Assembly: GCA_933822405.4 (NCBI GenBank)
Contig: CAKOGP040001335.1
Span: 1-64,000, forward strand
Reading direction: 5' to 3'
DNA from: Cylindrotheca closterium
Lineage: Eukaryota > Bacillariophyta > Bacillariophyceae > Bacillariales > Bacillariaceae
Length of the DNA stretch: 64,000 nucleotides
Every line of letters starts with the position of its first letter. Position 1 is the stretch's first letter. Shown one piece after another: positions 1 through 9,792 of this stretch. Made by a program: the position numbers and the translations under genes. The notes beneath the pieces were generated by a model, which was not told where the DNA came from, searched no databases, and saw only the letters and a program-made list of their open reading frames with translations.

Positions 1-401
1 TCGAACGAATCGAGTCTATTACTCGATCAGTTCGACCCGCTTCACACCACAACCCACCAGCTACACACCAAGACAAAATACTACGAACACACACACGGAG
101 GACGGCAGTAGGCTATCTTAGATAGTTAATATGATGCTGAAGCGACATTCGACCAATTCGACACAAGAACACATACTTTCCCGATTGGTACTGTGATTTC
201 TACTAAAATCTGCTGTTACTTTTTTAAAACGGAAGTGATCTCTATGACACTGTGAGTTGTGTGGGTGCGTCCATATGTGCTGCGTGTGTGAGTATACGAA
301 GTGTGAATCTCCACCAATTGCAATTAAGGCATGGTGTGTGCTTCGTCTTGTTGCTGTTGTTTCAATGCTGCTGCTGCTGCTTGACATATACACATAAATG
401 A
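1..401. other. 3' flank of the U2AF65-like gene, no gene seen
   Basis: AT-rich downstream sequence of the minus-strand RRM gene. It holds a short CTG run at about 366-382 and GT-rich stretches. The only open frame, about 90 codons on the minus strand, is Ser/Thr/His-rich with no recognisable motif and is probably 3' untranslated sequence. Confidence 0.5.
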
Positions 402-2429
402 TTAACTGTTCATTGCTGCTTGCAGCTTCTCAGCAAGACCTACAGAAGCACATGCCTTGGCAAAGTTGGCATTAGCATCGCCACCTTCGAGCAAGGTCAT
501 TTCCATGGGGAAAGCACGACCAGATCGCTCCGATACCTTTCCGCGCTTGGTGTATTTCTTCTTTTGACGTTCCATATTGTCCATGAAAATATCACAGTTG
601 AACTCCAAACCTTCAATCACCAACAATCCAGGGCCGCCACATTTGACGTAACCACCAAGGTTGTACTTGCCAGCCATTGTCTTGACTTCATTGGCATCGT
701 TGACATCCATATTGGGTGTATGGACCAAGAGCCTGCAGAGTCGAACACCACCACGGTCGCGAGGTCTGGGCTTGCCTTCTGAATCGGTGGGCCGTGAGAG
801 CTTTGGGCCCCAGTCGATGCCTGTTTGGGGAGTATTGGTGAGGAACTCCTTGAGAGAATCCAATTTGGGTTCGGTCTCGTCCGTTTCCATTGCAACATCG
901 CCAGTTCCATCAGCGGCTGCTGGAGCAGCAGAAGCTGGTTCTTGATCTTGTTGCATCTCCGCACGCAGCTGCGAAAAGTCAATGGAGGCATTCATATCTC
1001 CAGGGGCAGCTGCAGCGCCATCCAAGTTGAGATTCAAGTCCAGGCCACCGGATATTGATTGATCGTGGACATAACGTTCGAGGCTCTTTCTGGCCTTGCG
1101 TTCGTGCTGAAGTTTCTCTGTCGCCTTGACCAAGGATTCGGTAACTCCACGCAACATGCCCTGAGTCTCCTCGTGACGCTTTCTCAATTCTTGCGCCTCT
1201 ACGACCTTGTCCATGTCCATGTTCACTTCCTGTTTGAATTCCAATTCCTTCTTGACTTGATGCAATTCAGTCTTTCGATCAATGAGCTCAGTCTTTCCTT
1301 CTGACCACTTTTTGTTGAGGGACACAAGTTGTTCCTTACGAGCTTCAGATTTCTTATTGGACTCGTCCAATTGGCGTCTGGTAATTTCCAGAGCCCGTTT
1401 CACCTGTGCCAATTCCGCCTTGACGACGTTAATGTTATCTGAATCAATCTCGGGATCATTAGTAGAGGCAGCAGCAATTACAGATGGGTTCAATATCTGT
1501 CCCAGCTGGAACTCTTCTGGTTTCATGTTGAATCGTGCTAGAACGTGTTCCCAGTTGTTGTGCTTTTCAAACTTTCCTTGGAACTTGGATGGACGGGTGA
1601 TTTGCAAGTTGGAACCCATGAATGGAATGTTGTTCAAGTTCAGAGCATTAGCGGCTTCCCGTGGAGTCCGAAGCTCAATAAAGGCATACTTCCCAAACAA
1701 TTCGCAAACAGTAATAGGGTTTCCATCCATAATGTTGAGACCGACTTGTTCCATTGCTGCTCCCAAAAAGTCCTTGAGCATTTGATCGGTCATTTCGGGA
1801 GTAGTATTACCAACAAAGAGCTCGCGGTTAACCTTTTCTGTTTCACTGTCCAAGACAGCATCTACAGTTAGGGACTCTCCCACTAACTCTTGCCAGTTTT
1901 TGGCCACGACAAAAGGTCCGACATATTTCTTAGGTCGTCCAACTTTGATTCGGGAATTCAAAAAGAGGATTCCATTCAGGTTGAGGCACTTGTTGGCATA
2001 TTCGGCATTCAAAAGCTCCACAAAAGCAAAGTTTCCAGCATTGATCTGACAACTTAAGCATGGAGTTTCATGCCTGGGACACAAATTGGCGTGTCTCATG
2101 GCTCCATTGAGAAAGTTGAGCACGAATCGTTCGTCAATGTTCGAAGGAATGTTTCCTACAAACAATTCTCGTTCCGGAGGAACATCCGTTTGTGTTTTCT
2201 TTTGCTGCTTCTTGCCACGTGACCACCTATCAGGGGATCTGGAGCGACGGCGTCCTCCAGATCGATCTCCTCGATCTTCGTCATATTGTCCAGAATCTCT
2301 TCGATCATCGTCGCGAAAGTTTTTGCGTTTGCGTCCTTCAAAGCGATCGCGAGCGCGATAGAAACTCGAGCGTCGGCCGCTTTCGCCCATGGAATTGCGT
2401 CGGTCTTCTCGCCGATCTTGGTCCATCAT
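402..2429 (-). CDS. U2AF65-like splicing factor with RS domain and two RRMs
   Basis: Single-exon frame of 675 residues. An Arg/Ser/Asp-rich N-terminus (about 1-80) is followed by RRM1 (about 88-170, RNP2 ELFVGNI, RNP1-like NFAFVEL) and RRM2 (about 203-288, ELFVGNT and KYAFIEL). Both RRMs end in the basic RP-K linker typical of U2AF large subunits. U2AF65 binds the polypyrimidine tract at 3' splice sites in the nucleus. After RRM2 comes a charged coiled coil (about 335-450), an acidic low-complexity stretch, and a C-terminal globular segment (about 585-660) that does not look like the usual third, UHM-type RRM. That segment has a faint resemblance to the Prp3 C-terminal/RWD-associated fold, which I cannot confirm. 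The start is MM at 2429; the second Met is equally possible. Family is fairly sure; strict orthology to U2AF65 is not. Confidence 0.8.
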   Translation of the reverse strand: MMDQDRREDRRNSMGESGRRSSFYRARDRFEGRKRKNFRDDDRRDSGQYDEDRGDRSGGRRRSRSPDRWSRGKKQQKKTQTDVPPERELFVGNIPSNIDERFVLNFLNGAMRHANLCPRHETPCLSCQINAGNFAFVELLNAEYANKCLNLNGILFLNSRIKVGRPKKYVGPFVVAKNWQELVGESLTVDAVLDSETEKVNRELFVGNTTPEMTDQMLKDFLGAAMEQVGLNIMDGNPITVCELFGKYAFIELRTPREAANALNLNNIPFMGSNLQITRPSKFQGKFEKHNNWEHVLARFNMKPEEFQLGQILNPSVIAAASTNDPEIDSDNINVVKAELAQVKRALEITRRQLDESNKKSEARKEQLVSLNKKWSEGKTELIDRKTELHQVKKELEFKQEVNMDMDKVVEAQELRKRHEETQGMLRGVTESLVKATEKLQHERKARKSLERYVHDQSISGGLDLNLNLDGAAAAPGDMNASIDFSQLRAEMQQDQEPASAAPAAADGTGDVAMETDETEPKLDSLKEFLTNTPQTGIDWGPKLSRPTDSEGKPRPRDRGGVRLCRLLVHTPNMDVNDANEVKTMAGKYNLGGYVKCGGPGLLVIEGLEFNCDIFMDNMERQKKKYTKRGKVSERSGRAFPMEMTLLEGGDANANFAKACASVGLAEKLQAAMNS

Positions 2430-3120
2430 TTAAGTTTTGCTTTGTACTGTGATGATATTGTAATAGCGTGATTAGCGTGTGTGGAGAGAAGGAAGGAAGG
2501 AAGGAAGGAAGGAAGGAAGGAAGGAAGGAAGGAAAGAAGGAATCTGCAACTTCAGATGTGGTATCAATGCTTTCTTGCACAAAACAAAAGGAAAGAAAGA
2601 TTGAACAACGAAACCAAGCAACGGCAATGCCAAAAGAAAGCGAGAATATATATACCTAGCACGAGTAAGGTTAATGTAAACTTCCAAGTCCACCAAGCAA
2701 CAAGAGATGCCGACGGATGCAATGCTGACCAAGAACACGAAACCGAGAAAACCAACGGGCCTGAACTTTCGTGAAGCAGGTCGGCTCGAAAGCTCCACGT
2801 CAACAGCCTACCAAGAGGGTACGTACCATTTTGAAAACACTCCACTCCGAAAAAGACCGTTGGCTTACAGACGGTGGATGGATTTTTCAACGAGACGATC
2901 AACGACGACGTGTCCAAGAGTAAGAAGAAAAGCCAGCTGTCAAGTACGGGTTACACCCGTGGATTGAACATCGGGACGGGGATAGAAGCCAAACCACCCG
3001 TCTTTGTACGATTCGGAACGAATAAAACAGGAACAAATACGAAATTCAAAAATCACAGATCTTCAATACCAACAAGCATCAAACGTTCAAGGTTGTTGTG
3101 CAAACATTTAGTGCAATGCC
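2430..3120. promoter_or_regulatory. Divergent intergenic region between splicing factor and ATPase genes
   Basis: A 691-bp region between two divergently read genes, so it must hold both promoters. Apart from the GGAA microsatellite I see no clear promoter motif. Two short plus-strand open frames (2707-2967 and 2874-3146) have no recognisable domain and would be upstream ORFs if transcribed. Confidence 0.5.
2487..2542. repeat. (GGAA)n microsatellite
   Basis: About eleven uninterrupted GGAA units followed by an imperfect AAAGAAGGAA end. It lies roughly 60-110 bp upstream of the ATG of the minus-strand U2AF65-like gene, so the transcript of that gene, if it starts further out, would carry a (UUCC)n polypyrimidine run in its leader. 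Confidence 0.95.
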
Positions 3121-6100
3121 ATGACCTACTTCCCAACAACAGATGATGAACCTTCCAATCATAGCGCTGCACATGGCAATGACCTTGAATCGGAACTCAA
3201 AGAAGCCATCAAGGAACCAAGCAAACAGCTCTTCATCAAGGAGAGACTCCAACAATCTGGTCTGACAGAACTCAAGTTTTCGTCTCTGAAAAGCAACTTG
3301 GTCGGTCGAGAGACGGAAGTTCAATTATTGAAAGATTCCTTGGAACGACTGGTATCTTTGTCCACACGAAAACGAGAATTTGTCCTCTTGCAAGGACAAT
3401 CAGGAACTGGAAAGAGTACACTGGCTGGATGGGCAGAGTCAAGGGCCAAAGCAGCTGGTGCCATTGTCGCCAAACAAGAGTGCGATTCTACGACTCGTGA
3501 TCATCCATACGCTGGTATTGCTTCGCTTGGGAATCAATTGTTTTCCATCCTTGAACATGATGACTTTTACCACAAATTGTCAAAGAAGTCACAGAGAATA
3601 ATCATATCTTCCAAAGAAACATTCTGCCAGGAATTGATGACTACCTTGGATGTGGTCGAGCTTGCATTGATTGGAAATATTATTCCTATCTTGCAGAACA
3701 CCATGTCATCCGAGCTGGATAGCCAAATAGCATCAGCAATAAACAAAGTCGACATTCATTCGCTCGATAGTGAGATGAAAGGGCGTCAGATGTTAGCAAT
3801 TCAAAAATTCATTGCTCTGGTCGCATCCGTGGCACCCCTTTTGCTAGTGGTGGATGACTTACAGTGGATCGATACAGAGTCCTTGGAACTTATCCGAGCT
3901 CTCATGACAACTAGACACTTGGTGGACTTGGAGGATAGTAGTGGTGACAGTAGAATTAGTAGTGGAAATGCAATCATGATCCTTGGATGTCACAGAACCA
4001 GTGAAGCTGAGGACAAGGATAAGAATACACAGGATCTTTATCAGATGATACGTGACATTGAGACTCGAGACAACAACAACGCAGCTCTGACCAATGTGAT
4101 GGTGGGCAATTTATCTGCCGATGCGGTTCAAAGCGTTCTCTCAACGTTGTTGAATATAGATGACAAGCAGAGAATCAAACCTCTCGCTGAATTGTGCCAT
4201 CGGCGAACCCTTGGGAACGTGTTTTTTCTCTTGTCCTTCATTACCATGCTCCGAGACAAGGAATGCCTGGCATTTAACGTCAAGTCCTTTTCTTGGGATT
4301 GGGACATTGATACGATCGAACGGGAAACAGATGCCACCAAAAATGTTGTCGATTTGATCATGGGGCAATTGGAGGCAGCAGCGCAAGAGACCAGAACCTT
4401 GCTGCAGGTAGCGACTTGCTTGGGGAGTAGATTCGACAAGGATGTACTCTACAAGGCCTGGGTGGCAACAACAAAAGCGGAAGCGACAGAACAATACACT
4501 TTCTCTTCATTGCTTAACAGTTGCGTCAATGAAAAGTTCCTCGAGACATCAACTGGTGACACGTATGGTTTCGTCCACGGCAAAATCCAAGAGTCCGTCA
4601 CAAATTCGGCATCTCGTAAAGAGCTTCAGCGTCTTCAATGGAGCATAGGGTTGTTGCTATTGGACGAGCTGAAAGTCGAAGTTGCGACCAGTCACATCTT
4701 TGTTGTTGCCAATCTACTAAACGACGCTTGGACTGCAGATAAAGAGAATATGCGCGAAAGACTAATAGAGTTGAACCTAAAGGCGGCTTCAAGGGCTATG
4801 GGATTCTCAGCGTATAGCACATCAAGTCATTACGCTGGTATGGGAATCAAGTATTGGGAGGAAGAAATGTGGAAGACTCATCGTCCAGTCGGTGTTTCGT
4901 TGTATTCAATCGCTGCAAAATCAGAGCACAGCACTGGGCAATGGGAAAAGGCGCAAGAATACTGCAATGAAGTCCTGGAACGAAAAGACCTATCAGTTTT
5001 GGAGAAATCAGCACTCTATGAAACACTTATGGATTTGAAATGCAACCCATTGAAACAACACGAGGGAGCTCTTGAAATCGCTTTACGTGTATTGCAACAA
5101 TTGGATTGTCGATTTCCAAAGTACGATTTCATGAGGGGGAGTGTTGGTCTTAAACATCTGTACAAACTTCGGTATCCTCCACCCGAGGAGGAGATCGTCA
5201 AATTGCCCGCGATGAAAGATCCTGTCAAACTCATGGCAGCCAACATCATGTCAAAGGCATTCCCCCTGACACAATACACCAAGAGTTTCCTTTTGGCGGT
5301 GTTGCTCAGCGTTCGAATGGTTCGTTGGACGTTGGACTTTGGCATCACAGATGATTCTCCTTCTGCATTCGCAGGACTGGGAATAATGATAAATCAACTT
5401 CTTGGCGACTTTGAAAAGGGCAGCAAGTATTGCGACATTGCACTTTCTATGCTGGACCAGACTCAAACAAAAAAGAAGCATGCGAACGCAACTCTCCTTT
5501 CCGTAATGGGCCTTGCCTTTTCCAAGCCAATACCTTTGCTGCTGGATCCGCTGTTCAATGGTTACAAGGCTGGAATGGAGCAAGGGGATATCGAAATGGC
5601 CATGTGGAACATGAATAGCTACCTAACCATGCAGCTCTACTGTGGAAAACTACTCAAGCATGTGAATCGGGATTTTGAGGTGTATGTTCCCCAGATGAAG
5701 GCATTGAAACAGAGTGAACCACACGACTGCACCATCCCAAGTTGGGACGTTGCAATGGAGCTGGCTGATCTCACTGGCCATAGAACAAAGTCACTCATGA
5801 TGGAAGGTATTGTTCAGGGTAGTTCTCAAGACCCGTCAACGGAGATGTTTTTCCCAGTGCACACATTATTTCTTCATGCAATATTGGGGCAGTATGAACT
5901 GGGAGCAAAGTGTGCCAAGGAGAAAGTGGTAAAGTACGTGAAGAAGATACAATCGATTGGTATGAGCTATTGCTTTGTCTGCTTCTATGCTGGGATAAGT
6001 CTGTATGCAATGGCGAGGAAAACTGGACAATACAAACGAGCTGCAAATAGTTGTCGAATGGCGTTGCACAAAGCGGTGAAGAAAGGGAACCCAAATGCAG

Positions 6101-6390
6101 TGCATCATGTCAAATTTTTAGATGCAGAACAAGAATTCCTGTCTTCAAGGAACAAGGCTGCATTAGATTTGTACCAGGAAGCAATTTCTTTTGCTGGGAG
6201 ACTGGGATTTCTGCAGGATGTTGCACTGGCAAACGAACGTTGTGCGCAGCTCCTTCTGCATTCGTCGGATCCCAACTTGAGTATCGATGAAGCATCATAT
6301 CGAATTCAAGAATCAATCAAGTATTACTCGGAGTGGGGTTCAGAGAGGAAGGTGCGACTTTTGAAAGAGCAATACGCCGACATCATATAG
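3121..6390 (+). CDS. STAND-type AAA ATPase with helical-repeat C-terminus
   Basis: A 1,089-residue single-exon protein. The N-terminal region (about 60-330) is an AAA_16/PknK-MalT-like NTPase module: a VGRE-type start, Walker A GQSGTGKST near residue 94 and Walker B LLLVVDDLQWID near residue 240. The rest (about 450-1,089) is alpha-helical with TPR-like pairs, as in STAND regulators, where ATP-driven oligomerisation is coupled to ligand sensing. I see no kinase, cyclase or DNA-binding domain, no signal peptide and no membrane segment. The start is secure: an in-frame TAG lies at 3109-3111, just upstream of the ATG. The substrate and pathway are unknown; similar ATPases in algae are often annotated as predicted ATPase or ORC1-like AAA. 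Confidence 0.8.
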   Translation: MTYFPTTDDEPSNHSAAHGNDLESELKEAIKEPSKQLFIKERLQQSGLTELKFSSLKSNLVGRETEVQLLKDSLERLVSLSTRKREFVLLQGQSGTGKSTLAGWAESRAKAAGAIVAKQECDSTTRDHPYAGIASLGNQLFSILEHDDFYHKLSKKSQRIIISSKETFCQELMTTLDVVELALIGNIIPILQNTMSSELDSQIASAINKVDIHSLDSEMKGRQMLAIQKFIALVASVAPLLLVVDDLQWIDTESLELIRALMTTRHLVDLEDSSGDSRISSGNAIMILGCHRTSEAEDKDKNTQDLYQMIRDIETRDNNNAALTNVMVGNLSADAVQSVLSTLLNIDDKQRIKPLAELCHRRTLGNVFFLLSFITMLRDKECLAFNVKSFSWDWDIDTIERETDATKNVVDLIMGQLEAAAQETRTLLQVATCLGSRFDKDVLYKAWVATTKAEATEQYTFSSLLNSCVNEKFLETSTGDTYGFVHGKIQESVTNSASRKELQRLQWSIGLLLLDELKVEVATSHIFVVANLLNDAWTADKENMRERLIELNLKAASRAMGFSAYSTSSHYAGMGIKYWEEEMWKTHRPVGVSLYSIAAKSEHSTGQWEKAQEYCNEVLERKDLSVLEKSALYETLMDLKCNPLKQHEGALEIALRVLQQLDCRFPKYDFMRGSVGLKHLYKLRYPPPEEEIVKLPAMKDPVKLMAANIMSKAFPLTQYTKSFLLAVLLSVRMVRWTLDFGITDDSPSAFAGLGIMINQLLGDFEKGSKYCDIALSMLDQTQTKKKHANATLLSVMGLAFSKPIPLLLDPLFNGYKAGMEQGDIEMAMWNMNSYLTMQLYCGKLLKHVNRDFEVYVPQMKALKQSEPHDCTIPSWDVAMELADLTGHRTKSLMMEGIVQGSSQDPSTEMFFPVHTLFLHAILGQYELGAKCAKEKVVKYVKKIQSIGMSYCFVCFYAGISLYAMARKTGQYKRAANSCRMALHKAVKKGNPNAVHHVKFLDAEQEFLSSRNKAALDLYQEAISFAGRLGFLQDVALANERCAQLLLHSSDPNLSIDEASYRIQESIKYYSEWGSERKVRLLKEQYADII

Positions 6391-6760
6391 TGGATTGAAA
6401 TGAAAACAAAATGTGATCGTAGATCCATGTAGCTATTTTGATCGAACGAATCGTTTCGTTTCTACGTATTTCATGTAGAAAAACCGACAGACATTGGATC
6501 TCCCAACCACCAAGTCAACCCTCACCGCAAGATTTTGGTCTTCGGCTTCATCGCTCACATCAACATTGCAGAGCATTTGAAATCAATCAGATCTGTTTGA
6601 CATCAGCTTGACTTGATAAGAGGAAGCAGACTTCGAGGCATTCATTTCGCTTCTTAGTTGGTCGTCTTGTAAAACGACAGGAATTGGACGGACAGACACC
6701 GATGTGGCATTAGGAGCTTACACCTGGAATTAATTCAACAAGATCTCTGTTCCTATTGCG
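6391..6760. promoter_or_regulatory. Spacer and presumed promoter of the RS-domain gene
   Basis: 370 bp between two plus-strand genes. It should hold the 3' end of the ATPase transcript and the promoter of the RS-domain gene. No convincing TATA box, repeat or open frame was found. Confidence 0.4.
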
Positions 6761-8221
6761 ATGGCTTCGGGAAGCAATGGTGCTGCCATCAAGCGAGAGG
6801 AATCCTCGAATGATGCCCAGACAATCTTCTCACCGGAAGCTTTCCAGACTGCGCTGAAAAATGTGGATAAGGAGACAAGTGATGAAGTTAGCAATTGGCA
6901 TGAAAATCTGACGCCGGAAGAGCGAAAGGTTATTGACGACGGCATGGCAGCGATGTGTTATCGTGGTTGTATAATTGCTGCAAAGCGCTCTTATGATACA
7001 ATAGTCAGACAAAAACAGGAAACAAAAAAAGCAAACAATAGACGAAAGAAGGAAAAAAAGAAAGAGAAAAAGAAGGGACACAATCGACAAAATCAACGAC
7101 AAGAGGACGGCCGACCCTGGAGAGAGCGCGATGCCAATTTCAATGGACAGTTTGGTCGGGACGGATATAGCGACATGCCACCCCGGAATCAATATTCCCG
7201 ATATGGACCAGCTGGACCAGCTGGACCATCTCATTACGATGATACTGGGCGGTATGGTGGTCAATATGCCGACATGTACGAACGGAGTCGAAGCCCTAGA
7301 CGGCGAGATCGGAGAGCTGAAGATCGGGACGAATATCATTACGAAAGACGAGGGAGACGACATCATAGTATGTCACTCTCTATTGATAGGAGAAGCAGAA
7401 GTGATGATCGAGGTCGTCGGCATTCGAGGAGGCGTGATTCACGATCTTCCAGTAGTGACAGTCGCAGTGGATCAAGACGACATTACAGTCGACGAAGCGG
7501 TAGTCCGACAAGACGGCGACGGTCGCATTCACGAAGTCGTTCGCGGGGAAGGAGAAGGAGTCTGCACTCGGATGGCAGGGATCGCAGACGAAGTAGCTCA
7601 TCTCATCGATCGCGATCACGGGATAGAAGCACTGTTTCAAAGGACAGACGTAATTCACATGGCAATCACCATAATCATCGTGATAAACAAACGGAGGAGT
7701 CTATCGAGAACGGTTCAAAACAGGCAGATCCAACAACTCCCATTGACTCGAATAAGACCTCGCCCCACTCATCCAGGAAAAGGATTCGGAAGTCAGACAG
7801 GGACGAGTCATCGAGAGACAAACGAGGAAGGTCTCGCAGCAAAAGCCGTAGCCGCGATCGTAAATCGAAACATAAGCGACGAGACGATGAAAGTGATGAC
7901 GACAGCTATCGTCGAAGTAGATCTCGCAGGCATGGGAGTCCGCACGAAGGACATCGAAGTAGAAGTCGGAGACATCGTTCACGAAGGAGCGATAAAAAGC
8001 GTCGCAATGATTCTTCTCCAAGTTCCAGTGTGGATAACGGCTCACATTCACCGACACGAGACAAGAAGAAGAAAAGCGGTCGCGAGTCGTCAAAGAAACG
8101 GAAGCGCCGTAGTTCCAGACACCATGATTCGCGTCGTTCGCACAACGAACAAGCCAATCAAGATGGGGCAGAAGCTGAAAATACGGCAGATGGAATCGCT
8201 GAGAGGAGACATTCAAAGTAA
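6761..8221 (+). CDS. RS-domain (Arg/Ser-rich) protein, probable splicing-associated
   Basis: A 486-residue protein from one exon. The first 100 residues are non-repetitive and helical, with a TPEER block and a Lys-rich helix. From about residue 170 the protein is almost entirely Arg/Ser/Asp/His with many RS and SR dipeptides, and its end is basic. RS domains mediate phospho-regulated contacts among spliceosome and mRNA-export proteins in nuclear speckles. No RRM, zinc finger or PWI domain is visible, so it is not a classical SR protein. The N-terminal helical segment is the only part useful for homology searches. Codon periodicity of the RS region creates a long empty frame on the same strand, which I do not count as a gene. 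Confidence 0.75.
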   Translation: MASGSNGAAIKREESSNDAQTIFSPEAFQTALKNVDKETSDEVSNWHENLTPEERKVIDDGMAAMCYRGCIIAAKRSYDTIVRQKQETKKANNRRKKEKKKEKKKGHNRQNQRQEDGRPWRERDANFNGQFGRDGYSDMPPRNQYSRYGPAGPAGPSHYDDTGRYGGQYADMYERSRSPRRRDRRAEDRDEYHYERRGRRHHSMSLSIDRRSRSDDRGRRHSRRRDSRSSSSDSRSGSRRHYSRRSGSPTRRRRSHSRSRSRGRRRSLHSDGRDRRRSSSSHRSRSRDRSTVSKDRRNSHGNHHNHRDKQTEESIENGSKQADPTTPIDSNKTSPHSSRKRIRKSDRDESSRDKRGRSRSKSRSRDRKSKHKRRDDESDDDSYRRSRSRRHGSPHEGHRSRSRRHRSRRSDKKRRNDSSPSSSVDNGSHSPTRDKKKKSGRESSKKRKRRSSRHHDSRRSHNEQANQDGAEAENTADGIAERRHSK

Positions 8222-8496
8222 TCAATCACGGGCTATGACATAAAGAAATAGATATAACATCGCAACGCATGCTACGCTAGCAACAGTTTTTTTCTATTAT
8301 TTTGAAGATGCTGTATTCTAGTCCTAGTCTTGGGTAGGTACAATAGCGCGTAGGTGCAGCAGAATTCAAGTTGAAGTCTGGACAACTCCACTTCATAGGT
8401 ATCAAGACATGCATCGAAATTTCGAGGAGTTCTCTACTGACCACAAAATCCACTAGTGTATTTAGGCCTAACTAATGTTGTCAAAATTTTATTCTT

Positions 8497-9792
8497 CTAT
8501 AGTTCATCATCATTGTAATCACTATTCTTCCCTTCCTCTGGAAGATCTTTCTCACAAAACGCACAAGTCAACATGCACTGGTCCCGCATGAAATTTGGAT
8601 TCTTGCGGCATTCCCCATGATAATGCCAATACGGACAATGTCCCGAAAGATCAAAACACGTGCGCTTGGGAATAGCCAATCGCTGCATATCCACATCATT
8701 GGTAATCTTCCATGATATAAGACTGTTGTTGTCAGTCAGTCGGTGTCTGCCAGGCGAGTCGCGGTGAGTATCGGTACGAGCATCCCGGACCCACCATTCG
8801 TGCGAGAGCTTGGTGTTATGGACGGAAGTCTCTCCCGGCTGCAAGATCATCTTCTTGTTGGCGCTAGTCCCATGAATCCAATAGACTTCGACCGGGTGGT
8901 CGTGTTCATTGACAAACAACACCGTCAACTCGATTTGTTGCCATACCCATCGATCAAAGGTCATTCGATCCCGAGTTTGGAGTCTAGTAAAGTGACCATC
9001 CTTGTCAAACTTCGTTCCACGCTTGCCAAAGATGAAAATGGGGGCCTCTAGCGTGTCTCCTTTGGGAATTTCAAAGAATTCGGTCAGTTTGTTGGACCGG
9101 TGGAAGCGAACCACGGTAGTTTGGAGCAAGTCTTCCCACCATATTCCCTGGTCCGACATGGCGGCAAAGGGATAAGGATACACCATTTCGTCCATGACGT
9201 GTTCTTCCAGTTGGGGCGTATAGAAACAAATGAGTAAGTTGCGTTCGAGTTCATCTGTTTCATCATCCACAATGACTGTTTCCAGTTGCTCCAAAGACAC
9301 AATGTGCAAGATGCGACTTTGTGCTTCCTTGACTTCAAACTTGTCCTTCAGACGCCATCTTCGGTACTGCTGTTGCTGTCTTCCACGGTTGCGGCTGCTT
9401 CCGCTACTACCTCCGCCAGAGTTCCAAGTGAAACTCCAGGATGACGACCAACCTCCCCGTTGTTGTTGCTGCTGTTGCTGTTGATTACCGGATTGCCCCG
9501 TTCGATCGTAGCGATTTCGAGAATCAGAATCGCTCAGAATTTCAAAAGCATGAACGACTTTGTGAAAGGCAGCGGCTGCTTCCTCTGGAGGAACGCCCTT
9601 GTTCTTATCTGGATGCGTATCCAATGCCTTTCGACGATAGGCTGTCTTGATTTGTTTGGTGGTCGCCGTTCGTGAAACTCCCAGAATTTTGTATAAATTT
9701 TCTTCTGATTTCACCAACGTGACAGTGTCGCAACAGGTCCATGCAAGGAGTAGCAGCAACCAACTGTGTCGAGTCCTTAACATTCTTCTCAT
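8497..9792 (-). CDS. ER-lumenal DnaJ protein with VHL-beta-like and ShKT domains
   Basis: 431 residues, one exon. Order: hydrophobic signal peptide (about 8-25); J domain (about 33-97) with the HPD motif that stimulates Hsp70 ATPase; a Gln run and Gly/Ser-rich linker; a central region of unclear fold; a VHL-beta-like beta sandwich (about 288-360, with the patterns VLFVN, LQPGETS and WWVRDAR); and a six-cysteine ShKT module (about 379-413). The last four residues are DDEL, an HDEL-type ER-retention signal known to work in Kluyveromyces lactis. Together this points to an ER-lumen co-chaperone for BiP. The VHL-like call rests on pattern similarity by eye. Start chosen as the first Met of the frame, directly followed by the signal peptide. 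Confidence 0.85.
   Translation of the reverse strand: MRRMLRTRHSWLLLLLAWTCCDTVTLVKSEENLYKILGVSRTATTKQIKTAYRRKALDTHPDKNKGVPPEEAAAAFHKVVHAFEILSDSDSRNRYDRTGQSGNQQQQQQQQRGGWSSSWSFTWNSGGGSSGSSRNRGRQQQQYRRWRLKDKFEVKEAQSRILHIVSLEQLETVIVDDETDELERNLLICFYTPQLEEHVMDEMVYPYPFAAMSDQGIWWEDLLQTTVVRFHRSNKLTEFFEIPKGDTLEAPIFIFGKRGTKFDKDGHFTRLQTRDRMTFDRWVWQQIELTVLFVNEHDHPVEVYWIHGTSANKKMILQPGETSVHNTKLSHEWWVRDARTDTHRDSPGRHRLTDNNSLISWKITNDVDMQRLAIPKRTCFDLSGHCPYWHYHGECRKNPNFMRDQCMLTCAFCEKDLPEEGKNSDYNDDEL

Noticed and set aside
118..393. 91-codon frame at the left edge
   Set aside because: Low-complexity Ser/Thr/His content in the 3' flank of a minus-strand gene; no evidence for coding.
2481..2798. Several overlapping frames across the GGAA microsatellite
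   Set aside because: Repeat-derived open frames (KEGR, PSFL runs) are expected from a 4-bp repeat without stop codons.
7131..8243. A 370-codon open frame on the plus strand overlapping the RS-domain gene in another frame
   Set aside because: It follows from the CGN/AGN codon periodicity of the RS repeats; its sequence has no domain and mirrors the repeats out of frame.
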